A stretch of 64,000 bases of DNA from Acidobacteriota bacterium. Its GTDB lineage: Bacteria > Acidobacteriota > Thermoanaerobaculia > Multivoradales > Multivoraceae. The position numbers and the translations under genes were made by a program. The stretch lies in NCBI GenBank assembly GCA_026707325.1, contig JAPOXA010000187.1, forward strand, positions 55,108 through 119,107, written 5' to 3'. Below the pieces are notes generated by a model. It searched no databases. It was not told where the DNA came from and saw nothing but the letters and a program-made list of their open reading frames with translations. Below, piece after piece: positions 16,882 to 28,006 of the stretch. Within the stretch, counting starts at the first letter, position 1; every line of letters starts with the position of its first letter.

Positions 16882-17211
16882 ATGTACGCAGTGATAGAGA
16901 CCGGCGGCAAGCAGGTCCGGGTCGAGGAAGGCGATGTCGTCGACCTCGAACGTCTCGGCACCGCCGAGGCCGGTTCGGAGGTGTTCTTCGACCGGGTGCT
17001 GATGATCGGCGGCGGCGAGGGTGGAACCGAAATCGGTGAGCCCGTCGTCGAGGGCGCCAGGGTGCGGGCACAGCTCGTGAGCGACCTGCGCGGTCCGAAG
17101 ATCGTCGTGTTCAAGTTCAAGCGCCGGAAGGGCTACCGCCGGCGCCGCGGGCACCGCCAGGAGTTGCAGCGCTTCCGGATAGAAGCGATCGAACGATCCG
17201 GCGGGACATAG
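16882..17211 (+). CDS. rplU: 50S ribosomal protein L21
   Basis: L21 binds 23S rRNA and contacts L20. The sequence starts [14 protein letters not shown] and ends with the basic [17 protein letters not shown] tail region typical of the family; length is 109 aa. It heads the conserved rplU-rpmA-obgE block and has its own promoter and a structured leader of about 90 nt. The ATG follows GAGAGAGA. Confidence 0.97.
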   Translation: MYAVIETGGKQVRVEEGDVVDLERLGTAEAGSEVFFDRVLMIGGGEGGTEIGEPVVEGARVRAQLVSDLRGPKIVVFKFKRRKGYRRRRGHRQELQRFRIEAIERSGGT

Positions 17212-17242
17212 CCGCTCGCCGGAGCAACGGAGGTCAAGAGAG

Positions 17243-17500
17243 ATGGCGCACAAGAAGGGCCAGGGTTCGAGCCGGAACGGCCGCGATTCCAACCCCAAGA
17301 ACCTGGGCGTGAAGCGTTACTCGGGCCAGAGCGTGACCGGCGGCACGATCATCGTGCGCCAGCGCGGCACCCGTTTCTTTCCGGGCGAGAACGTGGGACG
17401 CGGCGGCGACGACACCCTCTTCGCACGGGCGGACGGCGTGGTCGAGTTCCGCAACCGCGGCCGGCGCGGCACGGTGGTCAACGTCCATCCGGCCGGGTAA
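17243..17500 (+). CDS. rpmA: 50S ribosomal protein L27
   Basis: L27 sits near the peptidyl-transferase centre, with its N-terminal tail reaching the tRNA acceptor end. The 85-aa protein begins [17 protein letters not shown] and contains [16 protein letters not shown], both family hallmarks. There is no cleavable N-terminal extension of the Firmicutes type. It lies 31 nt after rplU with an AGAGAG ribosome-binding region. Confidence 0.97.
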   Translation: MAHKKGQGSSRNGRDSNPKNLGVKRYSGQSVTGGTIIVRQRGTRFFPGENVGRGGDDTLFARADGVVEFRNRGRRGTVVNVHPAG

Positions 17501-17524
17501 GCGTCGCGCCGCGGAGAGCGGCTC

Positions 17525-18586
17525 ATGCACTTCATCGACGAGGCAGTCATCGATGTCCTCGCGGGTTCCGGCGGCGACGGCTGCCTGGCCTTCCGGCGCG
17601 AGAAGTTCGTGCCGCAGGGCGGCCCGTCGGGCGGCGACGGCGGCAACGGCGGCGACGTCGTTCTGGTCGGCTCGCCCGGGCTCGGCACCCTCTACCGTCT
17701 CAGCTTCCCGGCCGCCTACCACGCCGAGCGCGGCAGGCACGGCGAGGGGTCGAACAAGACGGGTCGGAGCGGCAGCGATCTGGTGATTCCGGTGCCGCTC
17801 GGAACCGAGGTCCATGACGCCGCCACCGGCGAGCCCCTGGGTGAGGTCCTGACCGAGTCCGACCAGCTCGTCGTGGCGCGCGGCGGCGCCGGCGGGCGCG
17901 GCAACGCCCGCTTCAAGAGCGCGCGCCAGCGAGCGCCGAGGCGCGTGGAACCGGGAAGACCGGGCGAGCAGCGCCGCCTGCGCCTGGAACTGAAGCTGCT
18001 CGCCGACATCGGCGTCGTCGGCCTGCCGAACGCGGGCAAGTCGACCCTCATCAGCAGGCTCACAGCGGCGAAACCGAAGATCGCCGACTATCCCTTCACC
18101 ACGCTCGTGCCCCAGCTTGGCGTGGTCGGGCCGCCGGCGATTCCGGTCGAGGCGGAACCCTTCGTGATCGCCGATCTGCCGGGACTGATCGCCGGCGCCG
18201 CCCAGGGCGCCGGCCTCGGAACCCGCTTTCTGCGCCACGTGGAGCGTTGTCGCGTTCTCCTGCACATGGTCGACCTCGGACCGCAGCCCGAGGAGGGAGC
18301 GGGTGCGGTCCAGGCGGCCTTCGACACGATCTCCGCTGAACTGGGCGCCTTCAACGAGGATCTCCTTCGCCGGCCCCGGATCCTTTGCGGTTCGAAGCTC
18401 GACATCGCGGAGCCGGACCGGCGACGCGACCTGGCCGCCCTGGCGCGAAGGGAGGGAGTACGGTCTCTCGAGATCTCCGCCGTCGCGGGCACCGGGCTTG
18501 ACCGCCTGGTGCGCGAACTGCGCCGCCTCCTGGATGCGACCGACTCCGAAGGCTGTGAGGCTTCCGCGGGAGTTGCCCCGCCATGA
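17525..18586 (+). CDS. obgE: Obg family GTPase
   Basis: ObgE is an essential GTPase that binds the 50S subunit in late assembly. The N-terminal Obg fold is glycine-rich (GSGGDGCLAFRREKFVPQGG...), followed by the G domain with the P-loop GLPNAGKST, the switch region DYPFTTLVPQLG and DLPGLI. At 353 aa it lacks the long C-terminal OCT domain of some Firmicutes. It ends 4 nt inside nadD, and the order rplU-rpmA-obgE-nadD-rsfS is widespread. Confidence 0.96.
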   Translation: MHFIDEAVIDVLAGSGGDGCLAFRREKFVPQGGPSGGDGGNGGDVVLVGSPGLGTLYRLSFPAAYHAERGRHGEGSNKTGRSGSDLVIPVPLGTEVHDAATGEPLGEVLTESDQLVVARGGAGGRGNARFKSARQRAPRRVEPGRPGEQRRLRLELKLLADIGVVGLPNAGKSTLISRLTAAKPKIADYPFTTLVPQLGVVGPPAIPVEAEPFVIADLPGLIAGAAQGAGLGTRFLRHVERCRVLLHMVDLGPQPEEGAGAVQAAFDTISAELGAFNEDLLRRPRILCGSKLDIAEPDRRRDLAALARREGVRSLEISAVAGTGLDRLVRELRRLLDATDSEGCEASAGVAPP

Positions 18587-19176
18587 GGATCGGCCTGTTC
18601 GGCGGCAGTTTCGACCCGATCCACAACGGGCACATCCTGCCGGTGCTCGCCGCGCGGGAACTCCTGGATCTGGACGTCGTCCACTACCTGCCGACCGCCT
18701 GTCCACCGCACAAGCCCCAGGGGACGAGGGCGCCGGCGCTCGTGCGCAACACGATGGTCGAACTGGCGCTCCTGCCCTACCCCGAGCTGGTCGTCTCGGA
18801 CGCTGAACTCGATCTCGGCCGGACCGCGTACACGGTGGACACGGTCGAGCGCTATGCGGCCGAGGACCCGGAGGCCGACCTGCACCTGCTGCTCGGCGTC
18901 GACAGCTTCAACGACCTCATGGCCTGGCGGCGGTTCGAAGACCTGATCGGCACCGTCAGGCTGGTCGTTCTGGCACGGCCGGGCGAACGGGGCCTGGATC
19001 CGGCGGTGCGCGCGGCGGTCGAGGGCGCGCGCGGCTTCGATCTGGTCCGGCATCGCTCGGTCGATGTCTCGTCCAGCTCGATCCGCCGCCGGCTTTCCCG
19101 GGGCGAGGAGGTGGATGCCGGCTTGATGCCCGCCGCCGTGCTGCGGTACTGTCGCAAGTACGGGTTGTACCGTTGA
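18583..19176 (+). CDS. nadD: Nicotinate-nucleotide adenylyltransferase
   Basis: NadD adenylates nicotinic acid mononucleotide to deamido-NAD. The nucleotidyltransferase motif GLFGGSFDPIHNGH is at the N-terminus, and the second motif is VSSSSIRRRLSRGE near the C-terminus; length is 197 aa. The ATG overlaps the obgE stop, and the stop overlaps the rsfS start, so all three are coupled. Confidence 0.95.
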   Translation: MRIGLFGGSFDPIHNGHILPVLAARELLDLDVVHYLPTACPPHKPQGTRAPALVRNTMVELALLPYPELVVSDAELDLGRTAYTVDTVERYAAEDPEADLHLLLGVDSFNDLMAWRRFEDLIGTVRLVVLARPGERGLDPAVRAAVEGARGFDLVRHRSVDVSSSSIRRRLSRGEEVDAGLMPAAVLRYCRKYGLYR

Positions 19177-19625
19177 CGCAACCGCAGACGCTACAGGCCC
19201 GGTTGGGCGCAATCTCCCCCAGTCCCGAGGGGACCCCTGACTCCGAGGAGCGTGTCCGCGCCGTCGCTGCCGCGGCGATCGACCGGAAGGCGCAGGACCT
19301 TCGGGTTCTGGAACTCACCGACGTCAGCGACTTCACCGACTACTTCGTCATCTGCAACGGCGCCAACGCGCGCCAGGTGAGCGCGATCGCGGAGGCCGTG
19401 GAGCGGCGACTGCGGTCCTGCGGCGCCCGTCCCCTGCACCTGGAGGGGTCGGGACGCGGTCAGTGGGTGCTGCTCGACTACGGCGACGTCGTCGTCCACG
19501 TGTTCGACCCCGAACGGCGGGAGCTCTACCGGCTGGAGCGCCTGTGGTCCGACGCCCCGGACCGGACAGCGGAGCTGGCTCCGGACGGAGGACCGGTCTC
19601 GCATGGCGTCCCTGCTGCGACTTGA
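19173..19625 (+). CDS. rsfS: Ribosomal silencing factor RsfS
   Basis: RsfS binds L14 and blocks subunit joining when nutrients are low. The 150-aa protein contains FTDYFVICNGANARQVSAIA and QWVLLDYGDVVVHVFDPERRE-like family segments. The TTG start overlaps the nadD stop (TTGA). The first 30 or so residues precede the conserved domain and may be partly untranslated if a later start is used. Its end overlaps thiS by 23 nt. Confidence 0.92.
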   Translation: MTQPQTLQARLGAISPSPEGTPDSEERVRAVAAAAIDRKAQDLRVLELTDVSDFTDYFVICNGANARQVSAIAEAVERRLRSCGARPLHLEGSGRGQWVLLDYGDVVVHVFDPERRELYRLERLWSDAPDRTAELAPDGGPVSHGVPAAT

Positions 19626-19824
19626 GGTCAACGGCCGCGAGCGGGAGCTGGCCGTGCCCGGGGCCGACGCCAGCGTGCTCGACCTGCTGGCGAGCCTCGA
19701 TCAGCATCCGAAGACCGTGGCGGTCGAGGTGAACCGCGAACTCGTGCCGCGTGCACGGTTCGGCGACACCAGCCTCCAGGACGGCGACCGGGTGGAGATC
19801 GTCCGTTTCGTCCAGGGCGGTTGA
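19603..19824 (+). CDS. thiS: ThiS-like sulfur carrier protein
   Basis: This 73-aa beta-grasp protein ends in the exposed Gly-Gly needed for adenylation and thiocarboxylation, and contains VAVEVNRELVPRARF and LQDGDRVEIVRFVQGG, which match ThiS. It would donate sulfur for the thiazole ring of thiamine. No thiG, thiF or other thi gene is nearby, and the gene starts inside the end of rsfS, so its expression is tied to the ribosome-factor operon. A related carrier role cannot be excluded. Confidence 0.8.
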   Translation: MASLLRLEVNGRERELAVPGADASVLDLLASLDQHPKTVAVEVNRELVPRARFGDTSLQDGDRVEIVRFVQGG

Positions 19825-19895
19825 GTGGTTGATCGGGTATAGTCGCCAGTCGCTGCCGGCCGCCCGAGCGGCTCGACAGAGGCGGCGCGGAGGCT

Positions 19896-19971
19896 GGGCC
19901 GCTAGCTCAATTGGCAGAGCAACAGACTCTTAATCTGTGGGTTCTAGGTTCGATTCCTAGGCGGCTCACCA
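19896..19971 (+). tRNA. tRNA-Lys (CTT anticodon)
   Basis: This 76-nt cloverleaf has acceptor arms GGGCCGC and GCGGCTC, anticodon stem ACAGA/TCTGT with loop CTCTTAA giving CTT, a CTAGG/CCTAG T-stem, and encoded CCA. A TATAGT hexamer at 19838-19843 is a likely -10 box for the tRNA pair. Confidence 0.97.
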
Positions 19972-20006
19972 CGCCTCGCCCGTGGCGGCCTCCGCGGCAC
20001 GATCGG

Positions 20007-20091
20007 GCGAAAGTGGCGGAACTGGTATACGCGCCAGACTTAGGATCTGGTCCCGAAAGGGTTGGGGGTTCGAGTCCCCCCTTTCGCACCA
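20007..20091 (+). tRNA. tRNA-Leu (TAG anticodon)
   Basis: This 85-nt class II tRNA has acceptor arms GCGAAAG and CTTTCGC, anticodon stem CCAGA/TCTGG with loop CTTAGGA giving TAG (reads CUA/CUN), a variable arm TCCCGAAAGGGTT and encoded CCA. It follows tRNA-Lys by 35 nt and is probably co-transcribed. Confidence 0.97.
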
Positions 20092-20186
20092 GCGGCGCGC
20101 AACGGTCGGACTGCTAGAGTCACGACCTTCTCCCGTCCCGCCACTCCTCTCTCTCGCAATCGAACACTCCGGAGTCCCCGATCGGC

Positions 20187-21545
20187 ATGAGTGTGGTTGT
20201 CAGCAGAAGAGAAGTCGGCGTGTGCCGCCAGGAGTTCGAGATCGAGGTGCCCGCTTCCGAGGTAGACGCCGAGTACCTCCGCGTTGCCCGGGATTACCGT
20301 CGCCGTGCGCGCATCGACGGCTTCCGCAAGGGGAAGGCTCCTCTCGACCTGGTGCGGCAGCGGTTCGGGGATTCGATCGGCGAGGACGTCTCGGAACGTC
20401 TGGCGCCGAAGTACTGGCAACGGGCGAGCGAAGAGGACGGCGTGCATGCCATGCTGCCGCCGAGCGTGGCGCCGGTACAGGCCGCTCCGGGCCAGCCGTT
20501 GCGCTTTACCGTGACCGTCGACGTGGAGCCCGAGGTCGAGATCGGCGACAGCCGGAGCTTCGAGTTGCCCCAGCCCGAGACGGAACCCAGTGAGGCCGAG
20601 GTCGACGAACTCCTGGAGCAGGTGCGGCTCCAGCGTTCGACCTGGGTGCCGGTCGAGCGGGCCGCGGCTCGCGGCGACCGGGTGCGGGGCAGGATCCACC
20701 GCTCCGCGATGCCCGGCTACGCTCCGGAAGCGGCCGCCGAAGACGATCAGGATCGTGACCAGGACGATCGGGGTCCGGCGACGCACGAGATCGATCTCGA
20801 ACTCGGCGACGAGCGCGCATGGCCCGAGCTCACGGACAACCTGACGGGCCTGTCGGCGGGGCAGAGGGCGGACTTCGAGCGCACCGAGACGGACGAGGAC
20901 GTCGAGCGGCAACGCGGCTACGAGATCGAGGTCGAGGAGGTTCTGGAGCGCAAGCTGCCGGACGTGGACGACGACTGGGCGAGCAGTCTCGCCGCCACGA
21001 TCGAGACCGTCGACGATCTGCGCCGGCAACTCGGCGAGCAGGTGCAGGCGCAGAAGACCGAGCAGGCCGGCCAGCAGCGCACCGACGCGCTGCTCGACCA
21101 GTTGAGGGAGCGCTATCCGGTCACTCTGCCCGAGGCGGTCGTGGAGCGCGAGGCGCTCCAGATGGCCCGGTCCTACGCGAACAACCTGGCTCGCCAGGGG
21201 TTCGACCTCGAGCGCCAGCAGTTGCCCTGGGAGCAGTTGATGGAGGAGATCCGGCCGCAGGCGGAGAAGCGGGCGCATTCCTCGTTCCTGCTCGACCGGA
21301 TCGCCCGCGACGACGGCGTCGAGGCAACGGCGCAGGACCTGGAGCGGGCGCTGGAGATCATGGCCCGGGCCCGCAACACGAACCGCGGCCGCCTGCGCCG
21401 CGAGCTCGAGCGGGACGGCGGCCTGGAGATGTTGAGAGTCGAACTCAGGCGGGATCGGACGGTGCAGACGCTCCTGGCGGCGAACGCGCCGCCGGAGGAA
21501 CCGTCCGCCCCGGCGGACGAGCCCGCCGCGGAAGGAGAGGACTAG
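20187..21545 (+). CDS. tig: Trigger factor chaperone
   Basis: Trigger factor binds ribosomal L23 and shields nascent chains. The ribosome-binding N-terminal domain includes the signature GFRKGKAPL (about residues 45-53). The middle peptidyl-prolyl isomerase region (about 150-245) is short and diverged, with an acidic insert rich in Asp/Glu near residue 190. The C-terminal helical arms run to about 430, ending in an acidic, Pro/Ala-rich tail. Length is 452 aa. It leads the conserved tig-clpP-clpX-lon block, with clpP starting 4 nt after its stop. Confidence 0.94.
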   Translation: MSVVVSRREVGVCRQEFEIEVPASEVDAEYLRVARDYRRRARIDGFRKGKAPLDLVRQRFGDSIGEDVSERLAPKYWQRASEEDGVHAMLPPSVAPVQAAPGQPLRFTVTVDVEPEVEIGDSRSFELPQPETEPSEAEVDELLEQVRLQRSTWVPVERAAARGDRVRGRIHRSAMPGYAPEAAAEDDQDRDQDDRGPATHEIDLELGDERAWPELTDNLTGLSAGQRADFERTETDEDVERQRGYEIEVEEVLERKLPDVDDDWASSLAATIETVDDLRRQLGEQVQAQKTEQAGQQRTDALLDQLRERYPVTLPEAVVEREALQMARSYANNLARQGFDLERQQLPWEQLMEEIRPQAEKRAHSSFLLDRIARDDGVEATAQDLERALEIMARARNTNRGRLRRELERDGGLEMLRVELRRDRTVQTLLAANAPPEEPSAPADEPAAEGED

Positions 21546-21549
21546 AGCG

Positions 21550-22140
21550 ATGCTGGTACCGATGGTGGTCGAGCAGACCAATCGGGGCGAACGGGCCTAT
21601 GACATCTACTCGCGGCTGCTCAAGGACAACATCGTGTTCCTGGGCCGGGCGATCGACGACGAAGTGGCGAACCTGGTCATCGCGCAGATGCTCTTCCTCG
21701 AGTCCGAGAACCCGGAGAAGGACATCTCCCTGTACATCAACTCACCGGGAGGCTCGGTGACCGCCGGCTTCGCGATCTACGACACGATGCAGCACGTCAA
21801 GCCGGACGTCTCCACCCTCTGCGTCGGCCAGGCGGCGTCCTTCGCCGCGGTCCTGCTCGCGGGCGGCGCCAAGGAGAAGCGGATGGTGCTGCCGAACGCC
21901 CGCGTGCTGATTCACCAGCCTTGGGTGCAGAGCCTGGGCGGCCAGCAGACGGACATCGACATCCACGCCCAGGACCTGCTGCGGATGCGCGGCCGGATCG
22001 ACGAACTGCTGGCGTTGCACACCGGAAAGTCGACGAAAGAGGTGCACGCCGACACCGAGCGGGACAAGATCCTCACCGCCGAAATGGCGGTCGAGTACGG
22101 GCTTGCGGACCGCGTCGTCGAGCGCCGCGGAGCCTCCTAG
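21550..22140 (+). CDS. clpP: ATP-dependent Clp protease proteolytic subunit
   Basis: ClpP forms the tetradecameric serine-protease barrel fed by ClpX. The catalytic triad is visible: Ser97 in GQAASFAAV, His122 in VLIHQPW and Asp172 in ERDKILTAE. Two positions differ slightly from the common form: GQAASF for GQAASM, and WVQSLGG after the His-Gln-Pro. The N-terminus [21 protein letters not shown] matches the processed-start pattern. The ribosome-binding site AGGAG lies in the end of tig. Confidence 0.96.
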   Translation: MLVPMVVEQTNRGERAYDIYSRLLKDNIVFLGRAIDDEVANLVIAQMLFLESENPEKDISLYINSPGGSVTAGFAIYDTMQHVKPDVSTLCVGQAASFAAVLLAGGAKEKRMVLPNARVLIHQPWVQSLGGQQTDIDIHAQDLLRMRGRIDELLALHTGKSTKEVHADTERDKILTAEMAVEYGLADRVVERRGAS

Positions 22141-22263
22141 CGGAGTCCAGACGGAGCTTCGGCGGCGGGCCCCGGAGTCCTGGCCGTGCTAGCATCCGAC
22201 TTTGCGCACGGCCTCTGGAGCGCGTGCGAACGAGACGCGAGAAACGAGCCGGAACGACCAATC

Positions 22264-23499
<1,236 letters not shown>

Positions 23500-23501
23500 C
23501 G

Positions 23502-25970
23502 ATGGCCTCGGGATACGTTTCGACCTCGAGCGACCGGCTGCCCGTCGTGCCGCTGCGGGACATGGTGGTCTTCCCGCAGATGATGGCGCCGTTCATCGTC
23601 GGCCGTCGCGGTTCCGTGCTGGCGCTGGAACAGACGCTGCGCACGGCCGGCAAGCTGATCTTCCTGGTCGCCCAGCGGAATCCGAAAGTCGACGACCCGG
23701 GGATCGACGACATCCACCGGATCGGCGTCGTCGCCCGGGTGGTGCAGAACGTCAAGCTGCCGAACGGCAACGTGAAGGTGATGGTCGAGGGACTGCGGCG
23801 GGCCGAGTTGCGGACGCTCGAAGAGATCGACGGCGCCTTCGAAGCGGAGGTCGAGGTCTACGAGATCGACTACCCGGCCGACGACAAGGTCCAAGTCTAC
23901 ATGAGCCGCCTGCTCAACAGCTTCGAGCAGTACGCGAAGATGTCTCACCACCTGGCCTTCGAGAGCCTGATGTCGACGCTGAAGCTCGACGATCCCGACC
24001 GCTTCGCCGACGCGCTGGCCGCGCACCTGACCGTCTCCACCGCCGAGAAGCAGACTCTGCTCGAGACGCTGAATCCGTACGAACGCCTGCAGGCGGTGCA
24101 CGACCTGCTCGATGTCGAGGTCGAGAAGATCAACATCGACAAGCGGATCAACGTGCAGGTCAAGAAGCAGATGGAGAAGGCTCAGAAGGAGTACTACCTC
24201 AACGAGAAGATCAAGGCGATTCACCACGAGCTCGGGCGCAAGGACGAGCGCGGCGACGAGATCGCCGAGCTGAAGGAGAAGATCGAGAAGTCGGGCGCCC
24301 CGAAGCTGGTACGCGAGAAGGCGGAGCAGGAGTTGCGGCGGCTCGAGGCGATGCCGCCGGTGTCGGCCGAGGCGACCGTGTCGCGGAACTACGTCGACTG
24401 GCTGGTATCGGTGCCGTGGAAGAAGCGAAGCCGCGAGCTGAAGGACCTGCAGAAGGCGGCGCGGATCCTGGACGAGGGGCACTACGGCCTGGAGAAGGTC
24501 AAGGAGCGGGTGCTCGAGTTTCTGGCCGTCCGCCAGCTCACTCACAAGAACCAGAACTCGATCATCTGCTTCGTCGGCCCTCCGGGGGTCGGCAAGTCGT
24601 CGCTGGCCAAGTCCATTGCCGCCGCCACCGGCCGCAAGTTCGTGCGCCTGTCTCTCGGCGGCGTTCGCGACGAGGCCGAGATCCGCGGACACCGCCGTAC
24701 GTACATCGGCGCGTTTCCCGGTCAGATCATCCAGATGATGAAGCGGGCGGGCACGGTCAACCCGGTCTTCCTCCTCGACGAGGTCGACAAGATGTCGATG
24801 GACTTCCGCGGCGATCCGTCGTCCGCGCTGCTCGAGGTGCTCGACCCGGAGCAGAACGACACCTTCGTCGATCACTACATGGACATCGAGTACGACCTCT
24901 CCAGGGTCATGTTCATCGCCACCGCGAACGTCGAGCACCCGATTCCGCCGGCGCTCAAGGACCGGATGGAGACCATCCAGCTCGCCGGGTACACGCCGAA
25001 CGAGAAGCTCGAGATCGCGCGCCAGTTCCTGGTGCCGAGGCAGTTGGACAGCCACGGTCTGACCGCGGACGCGATCCGCTTCGGCGAGGACAGCCTCGGT
25101 CACCTGATGGACTCCTACACGCGCGAGGCGGGCGTCCGCAACCTCGAGCGCGAGATCGCGGCGGTCTGCCGCAAGCTGGCCCGCCGGCTGGTCGAAGAGG
25201 GCCGCACGAAGAAGCTGAAGGCCCGTGCGAAGGCCAAGGGCGGTGCGAAGGCCGAGAGTGGCGAGAGTGCGATCGCGGTCGACCGGAAACTCGTCGGCGA
25301 GCTCCTCGGCAAGCCGAAGTTCCGGCCCTACAAGAAGCTCGACGAGTCCGAGGTCGGCGTCGCCACCGGTCTGGCCTGGACCCAGGCGGGCGGCGAGCTG
25401 CTGCAGAGCGAAGTCGGCCTGATGAAGGGCAGCGGCAAACTGATCCTCACCGGCAAGCTGGGCGACGTGATGAAGGAGTCGGCGCGAGCGGCGATGTCCT
25501 ACCTGCGCAGCCGCGCCGACGGATTCGGCCTGGAGCCCGGCTTCCATGCCGACCAGGACCTCCACATTCACGTGCCCGAGGGCGCCATCCCCAAGGACGG
25601 GCCGTCCGCGGGCATCACGATGGCGTCGGCGCTCATCTCTTCCCTTCTGCGGGTACCGGTGCGCGGCGACGTGGCGATGACCGGCGAGATCACGCTGCGC
25701 GGGAAGGTGCTGCCCGTGGGCGGTATCAAGGACAAGGTGCTGGCCGCCTACCGCGCGGGGATCTTCGAGATCCTGCTGCCGAAGGAGAACGACAAGGACC
25801 TCGAAGAGGTGCCTGAGGAAGTCCGCGACAAGATGAAGTTCCACCTCGTGGAGTCGATGGACGAGGTCCTGGAGATCGTCTTCGACGGAGTCGTGCAGAG
25901 GGCGCCGGAGGTCGCGGCGGAGTTCCAGAAGCCCGCCTCCGAGGCGCCGCCCGCGAACGTCGCCCACTGA
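23502..25970 (+). CDS. lon: Lon protease (LonA type)
   Basis: Lon degrades misfolded and regulatory proteins using ATP. Domain order: the N-terminal LON substrate domain (about 15-210), a coiled-coil helical region (about 210-330), AAA+ with [19 protein letters not shown], and the C-terminal protease. The catalytic dyad is Ser702 in KDGPSAGIT and Lys745 in [11 protein letters not shown] Lys/Ala-rich insert ([15 protein letters not shown]) precedes the protease domain. Length is 822 aa. It starts 2 nt after clpX. Confidence 0.97.
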   Translation: MASGYVSTSSDRLPVVPLRDMVVFPQMMAPFIVGRRGSVLALEQTLRTAGKLIFLVAQRNPKVDDPGIDDIHRIGVVARVVQNVKLPNGNVKVMVEGLRRAELRTLEEIDGAFEAEVEVYEIDYPADDKVQVYMSRLLNSFEQYAKMSHHLAFESLMSTLKLDDPDRFADALAAHLTVSTAEKQTLLETLNPYERLQAVHDLLDVEVEKINIDKRINVQVKKQMEKAQKEYYLNEKIKAIHHELGRKDERGDEIAELKEKIEKSGAPKLVREKAEQELRRLEAMPPVSAEATVSRNYVDWLVSVPWKKRSRELKDLQKAARILDEGHYGLEKVKERVLEFLAVRQLTHKNQNSIICFVGPPGVGKSSLAKSIAAATGRKFVRLSLGGVRDEAEIRGHRRTYIGAFPGQIIQMMKRAGTVNPVFLLDEVDKMSMDFRGDPSSALLEVLDPEQNDTFVDHYMDIEYDLSRVMFIATANVEHPIPPALKDRMETIQLAGYTPNEKLEIARQFLVPRQLDSHGLTADAIRFGEDSLGHLMDSYTREAGVRNLEREIAAVCRKLARRLVEEGRTKKLKARAKAKGGAKAESGESAIAVDRKLVGELLGKPKFRPYKKLDESEVGVATGLAWTQAGGELLQSEVGLMKGSGKLILTGKLGDVMKESARAAMSYLRSRADGFGLEPGFHADQDLHIHVPEGAIPKDGPSAGITMASALISSLLRVPVRGDVAMTGEITLRGKVLPVGGIKDKVLAAYRAGIFEILLPKENDKDLEEVPEEVRDKMKFHLVESMDEVLEIVFDGVVQRAPEVAAEFQKPASEAPPANVAH

Positions 25971-26000
25971 AGAGGCCCACTCAGGAGGTCGAGCGGGACC

Positions 26001-26579
26001 TTGAAGGTCCGTGACGCCCGCTTCGTGGTTTCCGCCGTTCGGGCGGCCGATCTGCCAAGGGACGGCCGGCAGCAGATCGCCTTCGCCGGTCGCTCGAACG
26101 TTGGCAAGTCGAGCCTGATCAACCGGCTGCTGGGCCGCAAGAACCTTGCCCGCACGAGTTCCAGGCCGGGGCGGACCCGGAGGGTCAACTTCTTCCTGAT
26201 CGACGACTCCTGGTACGTCGTGGACCTGCCCGGTTACGGTTATGCGCGGGTTTCGAAGAGCGAACGGGAGGCCTGGGGTCGGAGCGTCGACCGGTACTTC
26301 CGTTCGGCTGCCGGACGGGTCCGCGTCGTGCTGCTCGTCGATGGTAAGGTCGCGGGCACGCCGCTCGACTCCGAAGCATACGGTTACCTCAAGAGTCTGG
26401 GACTCGAACCCGTCGTGGTGGTGACCAAGATCGACCGCGTGAAACGGGGGGCTCGAGCCGGGACCCTTGCCAAGGTTGCGGAGCTGCTGGGAATGCCGTC
26501 CGCGGCTGAGCTGTTTCCCGTGTCGTCTCGAACCGGCGAAGGAGTCTCGCGGCTGTTTGCGGAGTTGCTCGGCGCTTGA
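26001..26579 (+). CDS. engB: Ribosome biogenesis GTP-binding protein YihA/YsxC
   Basis: This GTPase acts in 50S subunit assembly. The G motifs are FAGRSNVGKSSLINRLLG (G1), SSRPGRTRRVNFF (G2), VDLPGYGYARVS (G3) and VTKIDRV (G4). Length is 192 aa. The TTG start gives KVRDARFVVSAV, matching the usual beta strand before the P-loop; AGGAGG lies 12 nt upstream at 25983-25988. It follows lon by 30 nt, a common order in bacteria. Confidence 0.95.
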   Translation: MKVRDARFVVSAVRAADLPRDGRQQIAFAGRSNVGKSSLINRLLGRKNLARTSSRPGRTRRVNFFLIDDSWYVVDLPGYGYARVSKSEREAWGRSVDRYFRSAAGRVRVVLLVDGKVAGTPLDSEAYGYLKSLGLEPVVVVTKIDRVKRGARAGTLAKVAELLGMPSAAELFPVSSRTGEGVSRLFAELLGA

Positions 26580-26630
26580 CGCTCAGATCTCGAATACCGG
26601 GGGCGCGTCTCTCGGCGAGGATGAAGAAAG

Positions 26631-27977
26631 ATGACGATCGACGAAGCCCGTGATGCAGGGCGTAGCGGAAACGGCGGCGCCAGGGCGGCGGAGAGCGCCG
26701 ATCTGGCCTTCGACCTGAAAGCCCTGAAGGACCTGAGCAATGCGGACCTTCTCGAGCTGGCCCACAAGCTGGAGGTCGTCGGCGCCACCGGCATGCCGAG
26801 GCAGGAGTTGACCTTCAAGATCCTGGAGGCGCAGACGGAGAAGAGCGGGCTGCTGTTCTGCGAAGGGGTCCTCGAGTGCCTGACCGACGGCTTCGGGTTT
26901 CTGCGCGCGCCGGAGTACAGCTACCTGCCGGGGCCGGACGACATCTACGTCTCCCGCAGCCAGATCCGGCGCTTCGACCTGCGCACCGGCGACACCGTTT
27001 CGGGTCAGGTGCGCAAGCCGAGGGAGAAGGGTGAGCGCTATCTCGCCCTGATCAAGCTCGAGGCGGTGAACTTCGAGCATCCGGACGTGGTCCGGCAGAA
27101 GATCTTCTTCGACAACCTGACCCCGCTGTACCCCGAGGAGCGGCTCCAGCTGGAGGTCTCCGGGGACCTGTCGTCTCGCGTGACGGACCTGGTGACGCCG
27201 ATGGGAAAGGGCCAGCGTGCGCTGATCGTGGCACCGCCGCGCACCGGCAAGACGATGCTCCTGCAGTCCCTGGCTCGATCGATTGCCACCAACCACCCCG
27301 AGGTCGTGCTGGTCGTCCTGCTGATCGATGAGCGCCCCGAGGAAGTGACGGACATGGAGCGGTCGGTGCGCGGAGAGGTCGTCTCGTCGACCTTCGACGA
27401 GCCGGCTTCGCGGCACACCCAGGTCGCCGAGATGGTGATCGAGAAGGCCAAGCGGCTGGTCGAGTACGGCAAGGACGTGGTCATCCTGCTCGACTCGATC
27501 ACTCGCCTGGCTCGCGCCTACAACACGGTGCAGCCGCCTTCGGGCAAGGTGCTGTCGGGAGGTATCGACGCCAACGCCCTGCAGCGTCCGAAGCGGTTCT
27601 TCGGCGCCGCCCGGAACATCGAGGGCGGCGGCTCGCTGACCATCGTGGCCACGGCGCTGGTCGACACGGGCAGCCGGATGGACGACGTGATCTTCGAGGA
27701 GTTCAAGGGCACCGGCAACTCGGAACTGCATCTCGACCGCAAGCTGGTCGACAAGCGGATCTTCCCGGCCATCGACATCGAGAAGTCCGGCACCCGCAAG
27801 GAGGAGCTGCTGCTGACGCCGGACGAACTGCAGCGGGTCTGGGTGCTGCGCAAGGTGCTGAATCCGCTGCCTGTGGTCGAGGCGATGGAGGTGCTCCAGG
27901 AGCGTCTCAAGAACACGCCGTCGAACGCGGACTTCCTGGCGGCGATGTCGAGAGGCGCAAGGGGAGCGCCGAACTGA
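26631..27977 (+). CDS. rho: Transcription termination factor Rho
   Basis: Rho is the RNA-dependent hexameric helicase that ends transcription at C-rich sites. The N-terminal helical part is followed by the cold-shock-like RNA-binding domain ([19 protein letters not shown] and [17 protein letters not shown]). The ATPase core has Walker [15 protein letters not shown], Walker [11 protein letters not shown] and the R-loop region [21 protein letters not shown]. Length is 448 aa, without the large insertions of some Actinobacteria. The scarcity of U-tract terminators in this window fits reliance on Rho. Confidence 0.97.
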   Translation: MTIDEARDAGRSGNGGARAAESADLAFDLKALKDLSNADLLELAHKLEVVGATGMPRQELTFKILEAQTEKSGLLFCEGVLECLTDGFGFLRAPEYSYLPGPDDIYVSRSQIRRFDLRTGDTVSGQVRKPREKGERYLALIKLEAVNFEHPDVVRQKIFFDNLTPLYPEERLQLEVSGDLSSRVTDLVTPMGKGQRALIVAPPRTGKTMLLQSLARSIATNHPEVVLVVLLIDERPEEVTDMERSVRGEVVSSTFDEPASRHTQVAEMVIEKAKRLVEYGKDVVILLDSITRLARAYNTVQPPSGKVLSGGIDANALQRPKRFFGAARNIEGGGSLTIVATALVDTGSRMDDVIFEEFKGTGNSELHLDRKLVDKRIFPAIDIEKSGTRKEELLLTPDELQRVWVLRKVLNPLPVVEAMEVLQERLKNTPSNADFLAAMSRGARGAPN

Positions 27978-28006
27978 GTCCCGCACCCGCAAGCCCCCGG
28001 GTCGCC

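Noticed and set aside
19896..20091. tRNA-Lys/tRNA-Leu pair as an integration site
   Set aside because: No integrase, no direct repeat of the tRNA 3' ends and normal core genes on both sides.
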